Below are positions 22,511-37,500 of a DNA stretch of 64,000 nucleotides, one piece after another (the first letter of the stretch is position 1; each line of letters opens with the position of its first letter). This DNA comes from Sipunculus nudus. Its lineage: Eukaryota; Annelida; Sipuncula; Golfingiida; Sipunculidae. The translations under genes and the position numbers were made by a program. The notes beneath the pieces were generated by a model. It saw nothing but the letters and a program-made list of their open reading frames with translations. It was not told the DNA's origin and searched no databases. The stretch lies in NCBI GenBank assembly GCA_026874595.1, contig CM049320.1, positions 12,775,488-12,839,487 on the forward strand, written 5' to 3'.

Positions 22511-25500
22511 GTAAGACACTGACACCTAATTAAAATTAATATATATATCAATTAAAATTAATATATTAATTACTGCTTAATTTCTCATGATGTCTTAAAA
22601 TGAATTAAATTTGTTAATGTGTTGATGCCCAGATATAAACTATTCTTTTGCCATAAACTTTGTTCATTTACAATCAATAAAAGTATTTCTTTTGTTTATG
22701 TATCACTGCATTATTTAAAATTTATTAGAAATCATATTTTGATTTATCATTGATACAATTATATGTATAATAATTATAAAAATACATGATTTCCCCAAAA
22801 TATATCACTTATGCATGCATGCTTCTCTTTTTATTTGTCTTGTATGTTGATTCACTGATGCTTTGCAAATAAATCATTTATTTACTTTTCCGGTATATCC
22901 TCCAGTGTCTACACATCTGCATGCCAACCAGATTGGTAGTTAGATTAAAGCTTCAGACTTTCATTGTGCTGCTTTTGTATGTTTCTTTAAATTAATAAAT
23001 AATTTTACTCTGCAGTTTATCAGATGGCCCAATTAAAAAAATATGTATAATTTGCTTGCAGATGCAGTGTACCTTGACAGTGGGCGCCAGGAACAACCTT
23101 ACTTCATCAGTGGCATAAAAGAATTCAAAGTTGTAAGTAGATATTAATCTTTTACATCCTGATAACTAATGCCAGTATAGTCTGTGTCTTACAAACAGAT
23201 TACCCGCCTGAGTTTATGGACAATATCCATGCATATTTAATAAGGTCACAGGTCTTCAGGCTCCTTTGTGGTGTCGCCGTGATAAATTATGAAGAATATT
23301 AAGGTTTTTGATCAAACTCATCAGAAATGTGAATCAGTAAAAAATCTTGCCTAAGTTTGATTTCCAACAAAATCCATGCATATCTAATGAGGTCAGAGGT
23401 CACCTCTCTTTCGAGGCACATTGATGACTTACCAAAAATCCTTTGGATTTTCATGAAAATCGTTATACATATTTACCAATATAGAGTTTCTCACCTCAGT
23501 TAAATATCTCAGCAGATTTCATGCATATACAATGAGGTCAGAGGTCACAAGACAAGACAGGCGTATAATGCATGTCAGCTAGATAAACTAAAACCATAAA
23601 CAAAGACCATGATACCATACAGAAGTGAACAAGCCATGTTCAAAGTCTTAGAATCTGTGTTTCCAGAGTCAGCCAGCAGGTGGCGTTATGATACTCTCAT
23701 CTACAGGGATTCCCTGGGTCCCAGGTTCATTAACTTGTCCCAGTCAGCCATCAGGTTTTATTATTGTCTACTGCAGGTGACATGTGCTGGCAAATCAGGG
23801 ACATGACAGTCTCACGGCAGACCATTAATGAAACTGGCCAGCAGAGCTGTACAGTGAATAACATTATATCGCAGCCCCAGTCCACTATACATCAGGGTTG
23901 TAAGCCTGAATCACTTAAATCTGAGCAGTTATGTTTTCTCTGAGAGTTTGTTGCCATGGTAACCAAATCCTGTCATCATTTTGCTCCTCTTTGATATGGT
24001 TTAATACCTGCAAACACCCTGATTGCTGTGTCTTTTGTTTTGATTACTACTCGTACATTAAAATTTTCACATAGTGCATGAATTCCATGTATAACAAATT
24101 TGTTAGTTGAGGCATAAGAGGGTAGAAAGGGACCTTATGTTATCATGAAAGAGTGTTCAGGGGTACCCTTAGCAGTGATTCATAAATTAATTTACATCCC
24201 TTGCTCCTCACCAAACAAATAAAATGTCATGGTCATCATCTGTATTTGTGCCGTTTGTGAAGATTTTTTTTTCTCCAACATATTTGACGGGTATCAGATG
24301 ATCACTTCATTCTCACTTTTAAAGCCTTTCCAGCTTTTCAAGTCTCTTTCACTACGGGGAAAAAGCTACTCTTTATCATTATTTTTAAATACCAACTTTA
24401 TTACTAAAAACATTTTATAATAATGATTTATATAATAATTATACAATCTATAAGACATACGTAATTATGTATTAAAGACAACATCAGATGTCACTCTGTA
24501 GTGTGTGGTGCAGTCTGTTCACATTTGTGAGTGGACATAATATCTCGACCTGTATGCTCCTTGTAACAGAGAATACATGTATATAAATTTAATATCTTGA
24601 CATCTAAATGTACATTATCATGCAGATATTGTCCTGTCACATACTAGATCTACTGTTATTGGAAAGATATACAGTGATAAAGTTTCACAATACAGTTCCA
24701 CATTTGTGGATGCAGGTCCTGTATAATTTGCAGGTTCACTTTTATGGACATTTTTTTCTGATTTATAACATTATTTGGATTATGGACATGATGTTGTAGT
24801 TTATATTATTTTATTATTCTAATATTCACATATTATGTCACTGGAAGGACTCCTTATAACTAACCATTACAAGGTTTGGCATGTGTTAATGTATTTGTTT
24901 GAACAGATCAGGGAAGCTATATTGCCTAGTTATAAACCCCATTAGGCTGAGAGAAGTATTATTCTTGCCACTATTCACCTTGCAGTGTTAGCCTTGAAAC
25001 TGAAAGTGTGTTTCCCCCTTGTTTGCCAAGTGGATCATTCAGTGTTTGTGGTTGTATACTTGTATAGTTGGTACTTATCCTTGACGTTTCAACATGCCTG
25101 GCTGTTTAGGTTTTTATGCAGGGTGTCACTTTGTTTTACTTGTATAACAGCTGTGAAGTGGTCTCAGGCTTATCACTGAAGACTTCTAATCAGATACAGG
25201 GATGAGCTCAAAGTGACAAATGATGGCCCCACGACATTGTGATGAGCCTTGATGTTCTATTATCTGTTCCTTTATAACTGAGGGCAGGTCTTGTGTTCAG
25301 GGGTCAAGTACTTGGCGGGGTGGTTTTTGCTTGCTAATCGATCAGGCTTGTGATAGCAGGCAGTTTAAGTAGTTTCTCCCACTGTCTTATCTATTGAATA
25401 TACTCCAACAACTTGTATGTATGTCTCACGTTATATGATAATACATGATTAATCATGATGTTTTCATATCGGCCTATACTACAGGTTTTAGGGTTGAAAG

Positions 25501-28500
25501 AGCTTTGGTTATTGTTGACATGCCGTCAATATATTTACCAGTCTCTTGTTTTATAATAGTAAGGTCTATTCAAGGCAGGTGCAGTCTTTCTTATTATCAG
25601 ATCATGAGATTATGATTGATAGACATAAGTCTAGTTACTATTTCCACTGATATCTTGCCATTTGCATGATAATTGCATCTGACATATTGGTTAGGTATAT
25701 ATATATTAATTTTTGCTAAATCCTGTTATTATTATGCTGAACTTGGAACCATATATTTCATCAGAAGGCATATTTTTTTTAACATATTATTATAGACATT
25801 AGTTTGATGATACAAATATAAGCTTCTAAAGCTGATAAATAGTATAGTTTAAATTATGACACATGCTCTTAGCCTTTACCAGGAGATTAAATTTTAACAA
25901 AATGGGACCAGTCACTATTGCATACCAGATCACCTTGCGAGACTGCCAGGTAAAAATGGCTGATGTAAAAATGGCTAAAATCAAACTGGCTGAGTTATTA
26001 ATGGGATTAAATTAGGATTTTGGAAATACAGCCATTATAGTGCTGCATCAAACTGCATGTAATATCATGAGTAAAGCAGTAGTAAATATATTTTGTATGT
26101 TCATGTTTCGGGATCTGAGCTCCCCCCCCCCCCCCCCCCATAAGAGTATGACTGGTATTACATGCAGTTTGATGTGATTTTCTACATTCATAATTCTATC
26201 CTATTGCGTATTATTTGTAATTTATCCAGTTTTACCCTAGCCATTTTTACCTTGTCCATTGTTACTTAGAACCCATTTCAAATGTGGCCATGTAAAGTTA
26301 TCTGTTTTCTTATTTACTTCATTTTCATGCTACACTCGATTGATAAGCAAATTGCTCACAAAAGTAATTCACCAGTGTAAAAAAAAAGAAAAAAAATCCC
26401 AGAAAAAATCAAAAGTAGGTAGCACCAACCAAGCAAGATTTTGCCAACCCTCCACCAAGATACACACCTGCAAACTTTTTAAATTTGCTCAGTAATGGAA
26501 AAGAAAAGCTGTTCAAAGACCGAGACAAAAATTCAAATAAAATGAAAATGTGTAACCACCTCAGTAAGAAGTTTACATAAGGATGAACATGCAAGGATGT
26601 ATGCAAAATTTGATTGGAATTTGCCCAACGGTAACTGAGAAAAGCTTTCCAGAGTTAATGGCTGGACATCAGGAGTACAAATGATGCACAAATGGCAGCT
26701 GCGCAAAGAGCATACATGAAAGGTTACTCAAAAAAGGATATATAGGCATGAGGGCCCAGTTGATACTAGACCCTGCTAGGAAACCAGATTCTGAAAATAT
26801 TAATTGAGTGTTTTACTAGTTACAGACCACCTTGAACAGTCATGTTTATGATGGTACTCATGGGATATGGCTGATAATGCTGTCCTTTAAACTGTGTTTT
26901 GGTTGATATGATAAACATCAGTCAGATGAAAATTGGACTGTTTTTATAAGTTATATATATAGCTTTTGTCTGAGAAAACTCTTTATATTAATCTTTGACC
27001 TCTTATTGCATAATACGTGATCTGTTCCAGATGTGGTGAATGTTAAGCTGTTACCTGTGTACTATAGGTTGTTTTTTACATGTATTCAGAGCAAGCGAGA
27101 CAGCCTTATGGTGTCAGTGAAGTGGTTCTTCCGACCATCAGAGGTTCCTGAGAGTGTGTATCAACTGCTGGCACATGACAGGAACGTGGAGAACGGTAAG
27201 TGATTATCTGTTTACTGATCGGATTTACATTTGTTCAGTTCATCTAATTCAGAGTAATCTACATAGGCCACGCCAAAAAATGTAATTGTTCTAAGGTACT
27301 AGGGCCCCAAAATATGGAGAGAGTGTGCACATTGTTTACTTTTTTTATTAATTTACTGGTCAAGATTGAGATTGAGGCAAGAGCACCAATTAGCAACAAT
27401 ACCACCAAGGATTTAGTGTTCATCATCTTCACTTGCCCATCCCCCATACAAAAAAATCTGTGAAAAATACGAGCCAGAATTCCATATTTACCAAAATTTT
27501 TGTGTGCGGCCTAAATTACAGGGAAAAATTAGGCCAATTATTTGTTGTCTGAACTGGCTGCTTGGTTAGCCGTCTAATCTATTAACCATCATAATAACTT
27601 CAAAGTGAAATTCAGGCAAGGTTCAGCTTTCTGCGTTTTACAGAATATGGCCCATTAGTTCTACAACTAGTTTCTGCTACAGGTAACATCTTTTGTTTAT
27701 TCTCACCACACCTGAAATTTCTTCAGCAGCTTCTGTCAGGTATCTGCACTGTAGATTATCAGTTTCATGTTTGGGGTTTGTACAGCCGTCTCATATGTTA
27801 AAGATAAGGTTTCTTTTCTGTTGCTGTGGGCTATTAGTAAAAATCCTAGAGTATTTTTGTTTGTGAGCACTTTCCCTTTCTAGTGAACATCAGGATTGTA
27901 AAACCATATGGGTATTATTTAACAAGCATTGATCTCCTTGAGCTTTGAATTGGAGCCAAATGGACTTGTTTTCAGTATCATAGTTTGTTTGTAATATATC
28001 CACCTACTGTAGATTACATTTACTCTTTACTTGATCATAACAGCTGAACTATTGCACCTGTAAGTTCAGTAGGTTACTGGATAAAATTTCCTTTTTAGGT
28101 TAAGGAAATATTCTACAAAGTGAACAGTTGTCTGTTTTTGTTACACATATTCCAGATAACTATCTTCACTTTTTCAAAATTTGAGTAGGATGGACTGCAA
28201 TTAAGAAATTGCTGACTTGTAATTGGCTCAGGTGCATGGGACATGGCCATTCAACTGTCCATTGTGATCTGGTGACTATAGTTGTTGTTTATTCATGCAT
28301 TCAAAGCCCCCAAACCCTTTTTTAGCTGTCAACTTATACGGACTATTTATTGTGTGTGCTCAAGATATATTTGCAATATTTGCCAGTTTAGTGCTTCATA
28401 CCCTTAGAAACAAAAATGGTGATGAGAAACAGAGGGCAAGCTAAAAATTTCTTTTACAAGCTAGGATTAACCTGCATCCATTAGGCCAGAAAAAAGGGTG

Positions 28501-31500
28501 GTTTCTCAGGCATTTTTTTCAGAAATTAGTGTGTGAGGGTGAGTTTTTTTAACTTTTTTGTGTATGTTTCTATAAAAATGTCATCAGATCAAGGAAAAGC
28601 ATGATTATAACAGAAATGTTATGCTAATCAAAAGCACTACATAACAAAGGAAATCTCATCAAAATTGTAAATTTTATCTTCTTGAAAGAAATGTCTGAGT
28701 GACTGGAGCTCAGAATTGGTAAGTTTCTATTGAAAATAAAAATAAAAAAATTGGAAATGCAGGGGGGGGGGGGGGGGGTTGGGTTAAAATTTAATCGCAT
28801 AGGTGCCTGAGAACCAAACCTTTTATTTTTTTTACATATGGTAAAATATTTATTTTTTTTTAAGAGGAAGTCTGGAATTTACCACAAAAGTAATTATTGA
28901 AACAAAAATTTAATCGCAGGTAAAAAATAAATTGAATTGATTCAAAGGCCCTTCACAATTCACAGGCCTGGTCCTCGTCTGTACGGATATAACCATTTAG
29001 ATAACATCAGTGTGGATCTTGGTAACTCCTCCTGAATGGATATACAAAAGCAGGAAATATAACTGAAGTAAGAGGTCATTCAGAGGGAGATGTGATATGA
29101 GGTTACTATGGAAACCATGTGTTAAGCAAAAAAGTTTGGTTTACAGTGACCTTAATTAAGTGTAAGGGTTGCCACTGTGCCAGTTGTGAAAGCTAAAAAC
29201 ACTGAGGAAGTTAATGGGGAAACTAGTGATAAGGTCACTGCAGCCACTGAATTGCACTATAAATTCGCCCCCAGAAGCAAAAATGGCTGGATTCTCAGAG
29301 ATCAAACATAGTGCATACTTATTTCCAGTTGTATTAGGATTCCCCTTTAAAAACTGTAGTTAAATATAGAAATCTTCTCTGAAGTAACCATTGAAATTTT
29401 GTATTAAAGATACAACTTAAGCTGAACAAGACAATACCTAGTTCCTGTAATGTAAATTTAAGGAGTGTCAGAATTTATCTAGCTTCTGTTATCAATCTGA
29501 TCATTGAAAGGTTTAAATTAAATTTGTGCTGTAGTTTTGATTGTAATTCTGAGCCTCTTTCAAGTGGATTGTTACTGGTACACTACTGGGAACCACACCA
29601 TTATATGGTACCCTGTACTTGAATGAAGATGACCTTATTGATTTTGATAAATCTTTTCATCATTGATTTATCTGTATTCTACCTTGGAAATTTTAGAGGA
29701 ACAAACAGTTCCAGTTATAGCAGTGTCATTGGTTATTGTCTGTGGAAAAGCCTTTTATCTGAGATTTATGAGATGTAGAAGCTGGAATTACAATCATAAA
29801 TATTCATAATTCGCCTGTGGCTTTTAATTTGCATTTGTTCAGTGTTCATGAAATTTCATTATGTTGTTAGCATATTAATAAATTGATCCTAATGGCTTTA
29901 TATAAACTTGGATATTACAGATTTTATTAATTAAACATGAGATATGAATTAACATTCACAAATAGCTGGACTAAAGCGAGGATATATGCACAAATTGAGG
30001 ACACCAGCTGTAAATCAGTTAAATTCTGAAATCCTTTGCTATGAAAGGAAGTCATTTTTTTTTAAAGTCATTGCTTTTCTGTAACTTGAAAACCCATAAC
30101 CTGCACATAAACCTCAATTCAATGGGTCAGTTATTGAGTAAGTCAAACAAACAGTCATGTTTCAGACTCCAGATCCAAGCTGGGATTGTGGTTTATGGAG
30201 TACATAATGGATACTGGCATGAATAAAGCATGCCCAGGCATAATCCAGCCTTTGTTTCTGAAACCTGTTGAAATTTGGGCCAACTTTTAAAGTATGGTGG
30301 TTTCAGGCAGAAGGGAGCTTTATGAAAGTGATAGGTTAAAAAAAAATGAGATTCAGTTCAAAATTTAAACTTTCTTCACTGTTGCATGCAGTTTAATATT
30401 TTTAATGCCACATGAAGAATTCGCTGTTTATCTCTCAACATAAATTGGGGTCACTGTTCAGTGTCGGAGTAAAGGAATTCTAAAATAAATGAGAATACTT
30501 GTCACTTGTTTTTTGACATACAGGTTACTGCTTTGGAGAAAAAGGGGGTGGGGTGGGGGGCAATATGAATTGGGACTTTTCTTTTTTTAATTTCAGGAAA
30601 AATAGTATAATGAAGGCTTCTGCAAGCACCCTTAGTTTCCAACAGTTAGTACAGTTGCTGAGGAAATTTAATTTTGATTCTGGTCTCATTTATCGCAGTT
30701 TCAATTCATGACAATTGTTTAGTCATAGACAGTAGGGTACTTTGTTGTCACAGCAACCTGTGCCTGGAAAGCCAGATCCTGGGTTAATTCATGCTTGTTC
30801 AGTTGGTTTTACTAGCAGCCTGTAACTAAAGATTTGCACATTTCAACAGCCTTTTGCCAAGGCAATAAAAGATGAATTTATTCTACAGATTGGCCACACA
30901 CTTTTTCATGGATAAATTTAATTTTTTTGCAAATGAAGACCAGCTCCTTGGTTATATGGCTAATATGTATCAAGGCACAAATTTGTTAAAAGAAGATATG
31001 GAAATGGGCTAGATTTTGTTTTCATTATTTACATAATTTTAAGAATTTAAGTAAAATTTTTTATTTCTCTTGTAAATATGGAAAAATCCCATGTTTAGAT
31101 GTTTGTGCCTTGACTGGTAACGATTAAAAATAAATTTTCCTACTGTCTCCATATTTGTTCTTCTCAGAGTCAGTCGAACAATATTTTTTTTATGTGGCCT
31201 AATTATGCTTGTGTTATTATAACCCTCTGAAGCCATGGCCTGTGCAGGGAAGCTGCATGTAGCAGGCTCTGCCTGGTCAGTTTGTTTTCTCAGGGAACTA
31301 TTTATCATGCAATCTGTTCAGCTTTGCTGTCATGTGACAGGGTGGGGTCTCTTAGAAACTTTAATTTAACAGCCTTTTCTGGATATGTTGCCATGGTGAT
31401 ATTTATAGTAGTGCAGCTGTGTTGTCATAGCAGCTTGTGCAGTAATGGTTTGCCACTGTGTGGTCATGGTAGGTTTGCTTTGTAGCCATGTGTTGCTTTC

Positions 31501-34500
31501 TGCTTATGCAGCAGTTCTGTTGTCATAGCAACCTTATTTCACTGAGCAAATGAGGGTGCATTATCTTTCGTACTGTTCTAATACATTAAACTTGTGTGCC
31601 GACCTCATATCTGTTGATGATTGGTGACTAGATTTGTCAAAAAAAATACCTTTTTTATTTGAATTTGAAAATTTCAGTGACAGTTATACCTTAAATCAGA
31701 CATATTTATATATAAGTTATAAAAATAAATATATTTTTTTACTATTCTTATGTTGATTTACTGTTGATGTAAGTAAATTAAAATCTGGCTTTTCCATCAT
31801 CCACAGCACTCTTAACAAAAGCGATTTTGTTCATGGCTGAGATTAGAGCAACAGCTGGATGAAAAAGGGAAGTTTCCTATACACCAGCGTGATCCCCAGT
31901 GCATTAATCTGTAATCAGCCTATAATTAGTGATAAAACAATCTCAGAATAGTGAATGGCCCGAGTCATAAACCCAAGGACATGACAATCTCACATTTGTA
32001 GCTAGCTACTATGCAGTAATATTAGCTGTTCTCTGAGGCCTTATTCTTTGAGTGAGATGTTGGTTAAGTTCTGCTTGTGAGGAACCCTCTTGATGATAAG
32101 TAGACTTGGTTTTCCTTGACAAATGATTCCACATGAAGGGACGGTAAACAATCTATGAAAGAACACAAGGTGGCACTTACAACACAAGCATGTGTGCGGT
32201 GCAGTTTAGTTATTCTAGCCCATCAGAAGGTGATTTTAATTAGCACCTGCCTATTATCAGAGCACCCAGTCTTGTTAATCCCAGTGACAAACAAGCCGGT
32301 GTTGGTGTAGTACTGTGTAGTGATACAAATCAGATCCGTATGTGTAAGATCCCTTGTAGTTTGTATAGTAATGATCTCAGGAAGAGCCTTGTACAGAATA
32401 CTCCCAGTGTGAAAGCTTGGGTGACCCCACTGCCCTCTAGGTGAGCCATGGAGCTGAAGAGGTGTGACACATATATTAGGAGCCTGCAATGTTTGACAGC
32501 TGTTGTATGTAGTCCCCACTGCCTCCTGGCAGCTGATTTGATGCCCTCAGGGCCAGGGTGAGTGATTAGCCAATCAGGTGGCCTGATACATCTCCCGCCT
32601 GTGACAGGCCAACATGGCGGCTTCTACTAACTGGGTCAGGGCTTGAGGTATGTATAAATGCCACTCTTTGTCACTTACAAGCAATTTTCATACCTTTTGG
32701 TCACCTAGTGTGCTTCTGGTTGTATCTGAAATGTCCCATGTGCAGTTGCATTAATATGTGTCAAGTGGAATTGATGTATTCTCAACATGTCTAGGATGGC
32801 ATTGCCTGGCTGGTTGCATTCACTTTCTCAGTGTCAGACCAGAGTCTACAGGCAGCCGGCTTGATTACTTGTATACTAGGCAGGCACCCTTGCTGGCACG
32901 TAGAGCTTTTAAAAGCTCAGTAAGGCACACTACTCTGATACAAAGAGCTGATATATTGTACCAAATTGCAACAGTGTGCCTAAAACAGTGTGTATAATGT
33001 GTCTGCACCTTGTTATTAACATTATTGGGGGGGGGGGGGGGGGGGAGTGTGGCCAGTGCAGGCATTCTAGTGGCTGACTACAGGTCCACTGGGCTCTGTT
33101 TACAAATATGTGCACACTGCCAGGAGTGGGAGGGCCAGTGTACATGATAGTCCATGGGATTCTTCATGACATGTTAGTTGTAACCCTGCTCAGGTGTTGT
33201 GTTTATTTATTTACATACACCAATAACAAACTATATGGAAACTTATTTCTACCAGAGGACAGACTGTCATCTCTTTACATATGATAAATAATGATAATTG
33301 CAGAAAGAAATTATGTTTTGATAATTAGGATTTTATTTTATTACATGAGGAAATATTGTAAATTGAACCATAGGTTATCATAAATTTTCCTTTTATAACC
33401 TTTGATTTATTTTGCTGCATTTTATTTCAGCCACAGCCCCAAAGTTACATGTACTTTTTTTTAAAATTTAAGTTAAATTCTTGTTTTGAGTATATCAAGA
33501 TTCATATGGGGTATTTATTATTAAAAATAATGATATTTGTATTAGTTATATGTATTTTCATAATGATTTTAGATTTTGATTGTAAGTCTTTATTTTTGAA
33601 CAGATAAAATTTGATGAATTTTATTTTTAACAGCTTTACTCATTTTACATCCTTCACATAAATTTATTAACTGGTTGCTGTTTGGGACGCCCCTGGAAGC
33701 CCATTACAAAACAAATACACTGTGTTTATAAGCCACGTTAACGCACAATGGACTTACTGTCCTCATCCAATTTTCAGTGCTAATTATTTGGGTTAAATAT
33801 CTATGCTACTCCATTGAACACGTTTCTATATGGCTCAAGGACACCCCTACCGTAAAGTTGATAATTTTTTATTTATTTACATGTGAATATCTTGTGAATA
33901 TTAATGAAATTCTAATTAGGACTGTGTTTGCAAGCCGATTGGTTGAATTGAGTCGGCAAAGTGACACAAGGTTTGCCAACAAGCGTAATGTTTCAACTGG
34001 CTGTGCCATGTTGTTATGACAATTACTCATAAAACTTCCACAAAAGATCTGAAATCTGAACAGTAAGGGGGGTGTTTTGTGACAACCAAATACGAACAGT
34101 AAAGGGTTAAACAATATATAAGCGAGAGATCTTGTTGAGTGACAGCTTGACTGATCTTTATGGGTCAAAAACATCAATTGAGCATGAAAAACAGTAACAT
34201 GTGAGATTATAGGGACTCAAGATATGAGGTACCACCTATCTCATAGATCAAACAATTGACCCCTGTTGTTCATATCTAAGCAGCAAAACAGGTGACATAC
34301 AAATAATTTGTCATGATTAAAAGTGGAAGGTGACAGCTTTGTTGATAGTTTAAGGTTAGCAGTTTTGGACTTGATGTCTTTATTTGGCATCTCAGGTGTC
34401 AAAACTGTCATTGAACCTGGCTACTTAAAAATGCTTTGCTTCTGGCACAGTTTTATTCTGGATCAGGAAATGAAATATAGATCTGTGCAGAGTTGTAAGC

Positions 34501-37500
34501 ACATGCCTAAATCTGTTAAGCTTATTTATGCATGAGCAGATATATTTATATCACCTGAATTTCAGGTCTGGACCTTCACAAGTGTCATAATAACATAAAT
34601 ATGTGTATAAAGAAGAAGTGTAAGGATTAATAAGCCAATATATAAGGTAAGAATAAATAAGCTCAGACATCAAATATGATTTTGGGAGTGTGTTGTATTA
34701 TTGATTCAGTCAAAACATAATTCAGAGTAATTGTAACATCCTGTTCACTTATGTTAACATTGTTAATGAATAAACAAAAATACCCATGATGTGATATTTC
34801 TTGGAACTTTGGAAGCATCTATGTGACACAATAGTATTGTCACAGAGATTAAGATCATCATGAAATTGAAATGCACAAAGAAAAGTGATCTGTTGGCCAC
34901 ACATCACTGTGCAGTGTTACAAGAATCAAAGCTTGGTGATTGCGAGCTTGGATCACAGTCAGCACCCTCCAAGTATGAGTGTGCTGCATGCACAGTGGGA
35001 AGGCTGTGGCCCACAGCAGTGCGACTTTGGGGGTCCTTCAGTGTTTTGACCTGACCATTGGATGATTTGTACCAGGATAATCATATAATTATGCCCTGTT
35101 TTACTGAATATATTGTAGTTGCACTGCATACATAGGTTAATTAACAATAGAACAGTTGAGGGCGATACCTCCATAAAAAAAAATTAATTTTCCAGACGGC
35201 AAACTTGTGCGGAAATTGTGTGATGTGTATGTTGTTGGTAGGAATTCTCCAAAGTATATTGGTCTTGCTTAAAAGCCTTTCCATTAAAAGAAGAAAAAAA
35301 ATTTCTGGATGAATTACACTGGATTTTATATGTTTCTGTTTTGAGCCAGTGATGTTTCATTGAATTGCTTTGTGAAGAAAGTCCCAACCAATTGATGTTT
35401 GATTAGGGAGACAGTTTTTTGTTGTAAAAGAGCTTGCAAGTCCAGTATTTCCATGTCTTTTGAGCAAATACTTTGTCTGATTCTAATGTAAAGCATATGT
35501 TAACATTCCACTCACACGTTAATAACATGTAAATGAGTTTAAGCAGTCCAGTTTAGTTCCAGTAGATATCACAGGGTAGGCAATCAAATGGGAACATTTA
35601 CTTAAGATAATTGGTTATCGATTAACATCAACAGCTAACAGACACTTGGTCTGTACAAGTGGTTTATTGGAGCAAGTATGTGTAAGGTGAAGGCAGGGAT
35701 CAATTTGATCCTCTGGTAGGCTATTTAATATTACCCACTTAGTGACTCAGGTAACAAACAAGCGTTTTCCATTTTGGTGGTACATGTATTAATTACTTAA
35801 TGCTTGTTGTATGCCTTTACTCTAATTGCATCCTCCCCCCTACCAATCTTTCAGAAACTGCTTCACCAATAACTGATTCTCTAAGTCTGAGGATTAAAGA
35901 GTTATACGCCTTTGATCTTAATTTTTGTCAACCTTCGATTCTTTAAAGAAGCACACCTAAATATGATGGTCATATTACCAAGTCATTTTCTTATTAGGAC
36001 TTTTTCTTGTGCTCAGGGCATGTGTATCTTGTCAGAAGGGTATCGATATTGCAGTTTTAAAACTTTTGATTCTCTGTTCAATATTCTGAGCACACTACTC
36101 TGTAAATACTGGTTTTCCTGAAAATTTCATAATGTCTCCAGAAATAGCTACCTTGGAAATATTCAGAGATTATTAGGTTACAAGAACTGTATTTGCATAA
36201 AGTGCACAAGTTTCTAATGTCTGTTTTAGTTTTACTACTACTTTGTAATGGTTGTCAAAAGTTAACAAATGGTCGAGGATTTGCTCAAGGATTTAGTAGA
36301 AGTGGAGCTGTTTCCAATATGACTGTTTTTGGTCAGTTGCAAACACTTGATTCTTTTTTGCCATAACTTACAGGGTTTTTACTGACCCCTTAAAAATTTC
36401 TCAAGTGCTTCAATCTAAAATAATTATTTCAGAGCCTTGAAAATCAACTTTTTCCTTTGAACAGTCAATGGGGAAAAAAAAAATGCTCAGCTCTCTTCAC
36501 TGGCAGCCAGGGTTTGATGCCTGGCATGGCCGTGAGAGTGGGTTGTAGTCAGAAGGCCATTGGCTTTCTCTTGGTTCTGCGGTTTTCCACCTCCTGTAGA
36601 CACTTCACTTCACCATCTGAGACATGGAGTAAGCCTGCATTAGTTATAACAACTGTTAGTACAATCTGTAAAATAAATATAGTTTTATGCAAGTCCTTCA
36701 TAATTGCTTGAATTTTGTGGCAGAACTACCTTATCTATTTTCAATCCCTAATTAATCATATTATTAGATTCTTTTGCTTTTATTTAATAAAGCTTTGATC
36801 TTATAGTTACCTACTTCATTGCGATCACAAAATCAGAAGGCCCTTTAAAATTTGTAAAATTGAACAAAGACTGTCACTGTCCACAATTTTTTTTCAGTAA
36901 AGTGTATTGATATTGATCTTGTGGATGGTTGTTCACAAATCACCATTGTATTTTATATAATTATGGGATGGCCTAAGCTGCCAACTTTCACTTGATATCA
37001 ATTCTTAGAGATACTTATCTGTCATCAAAGGCATGTTTGAAATGCATTGATAAAATTGTCATAATGGTTGTAATGATACTATAAGGAGGTGACTGGCCTT
37101 GTAACTATCAAGCTGTGTGCATGGTCACCATGGGTTGACATATTTTGCAAAAAGGTTTGTAATATCTACAAGTAAAATTAGGCTGATGCCATGTCAACAT
37201 ACATATGCTTTCCTTGAAAATCATTGATGAATCCTTTTATAAATGCATTGTTCATTGTGGGGCTTGAACAATACACACATGCACAACACATAGTCATATA
37301 TATCATATCGTCAGTTGCCCTTGTATTGATACATAGGAAATATCAATTAAAAATTGAAAGGGAAGTTCAGGATTTAGCAGTTGTTTCTGAGCACGATACA
37401 ACAAAACATAATATATAAGGTGAAGGCAGTGCCTGTGTTAAGCTAGCATGCCATATATGCGTATGTGAGACGTATGTGTATGAAGTGTGTACTTAGCAAA

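Larger units (their letters stand above)
23133..27089 (+). other. RERE: Intron 2 of the RERE-like gene
   Basis: A 3957-bp phase-0 intron. It holds three diverged copies of a ~146-bp repeat with paired AGGTCA words (23200-23550), a CTCF-like core (23673), an RFX X-box-like palindrome (23950) and a foldback inverted-repeat element (about 25940-26260). Between 24000 and 25900 I see only ordinary AT-rich non-coding sequence. Confidence 0.85.

Noticed and set aside
22140-22551. Two minus-strand open frames of 108 codons opposite the start exon
   Set aside because: Shadows of the RERE-like coding exon, which has family similarity, splice sites and correct phase on the + strand.
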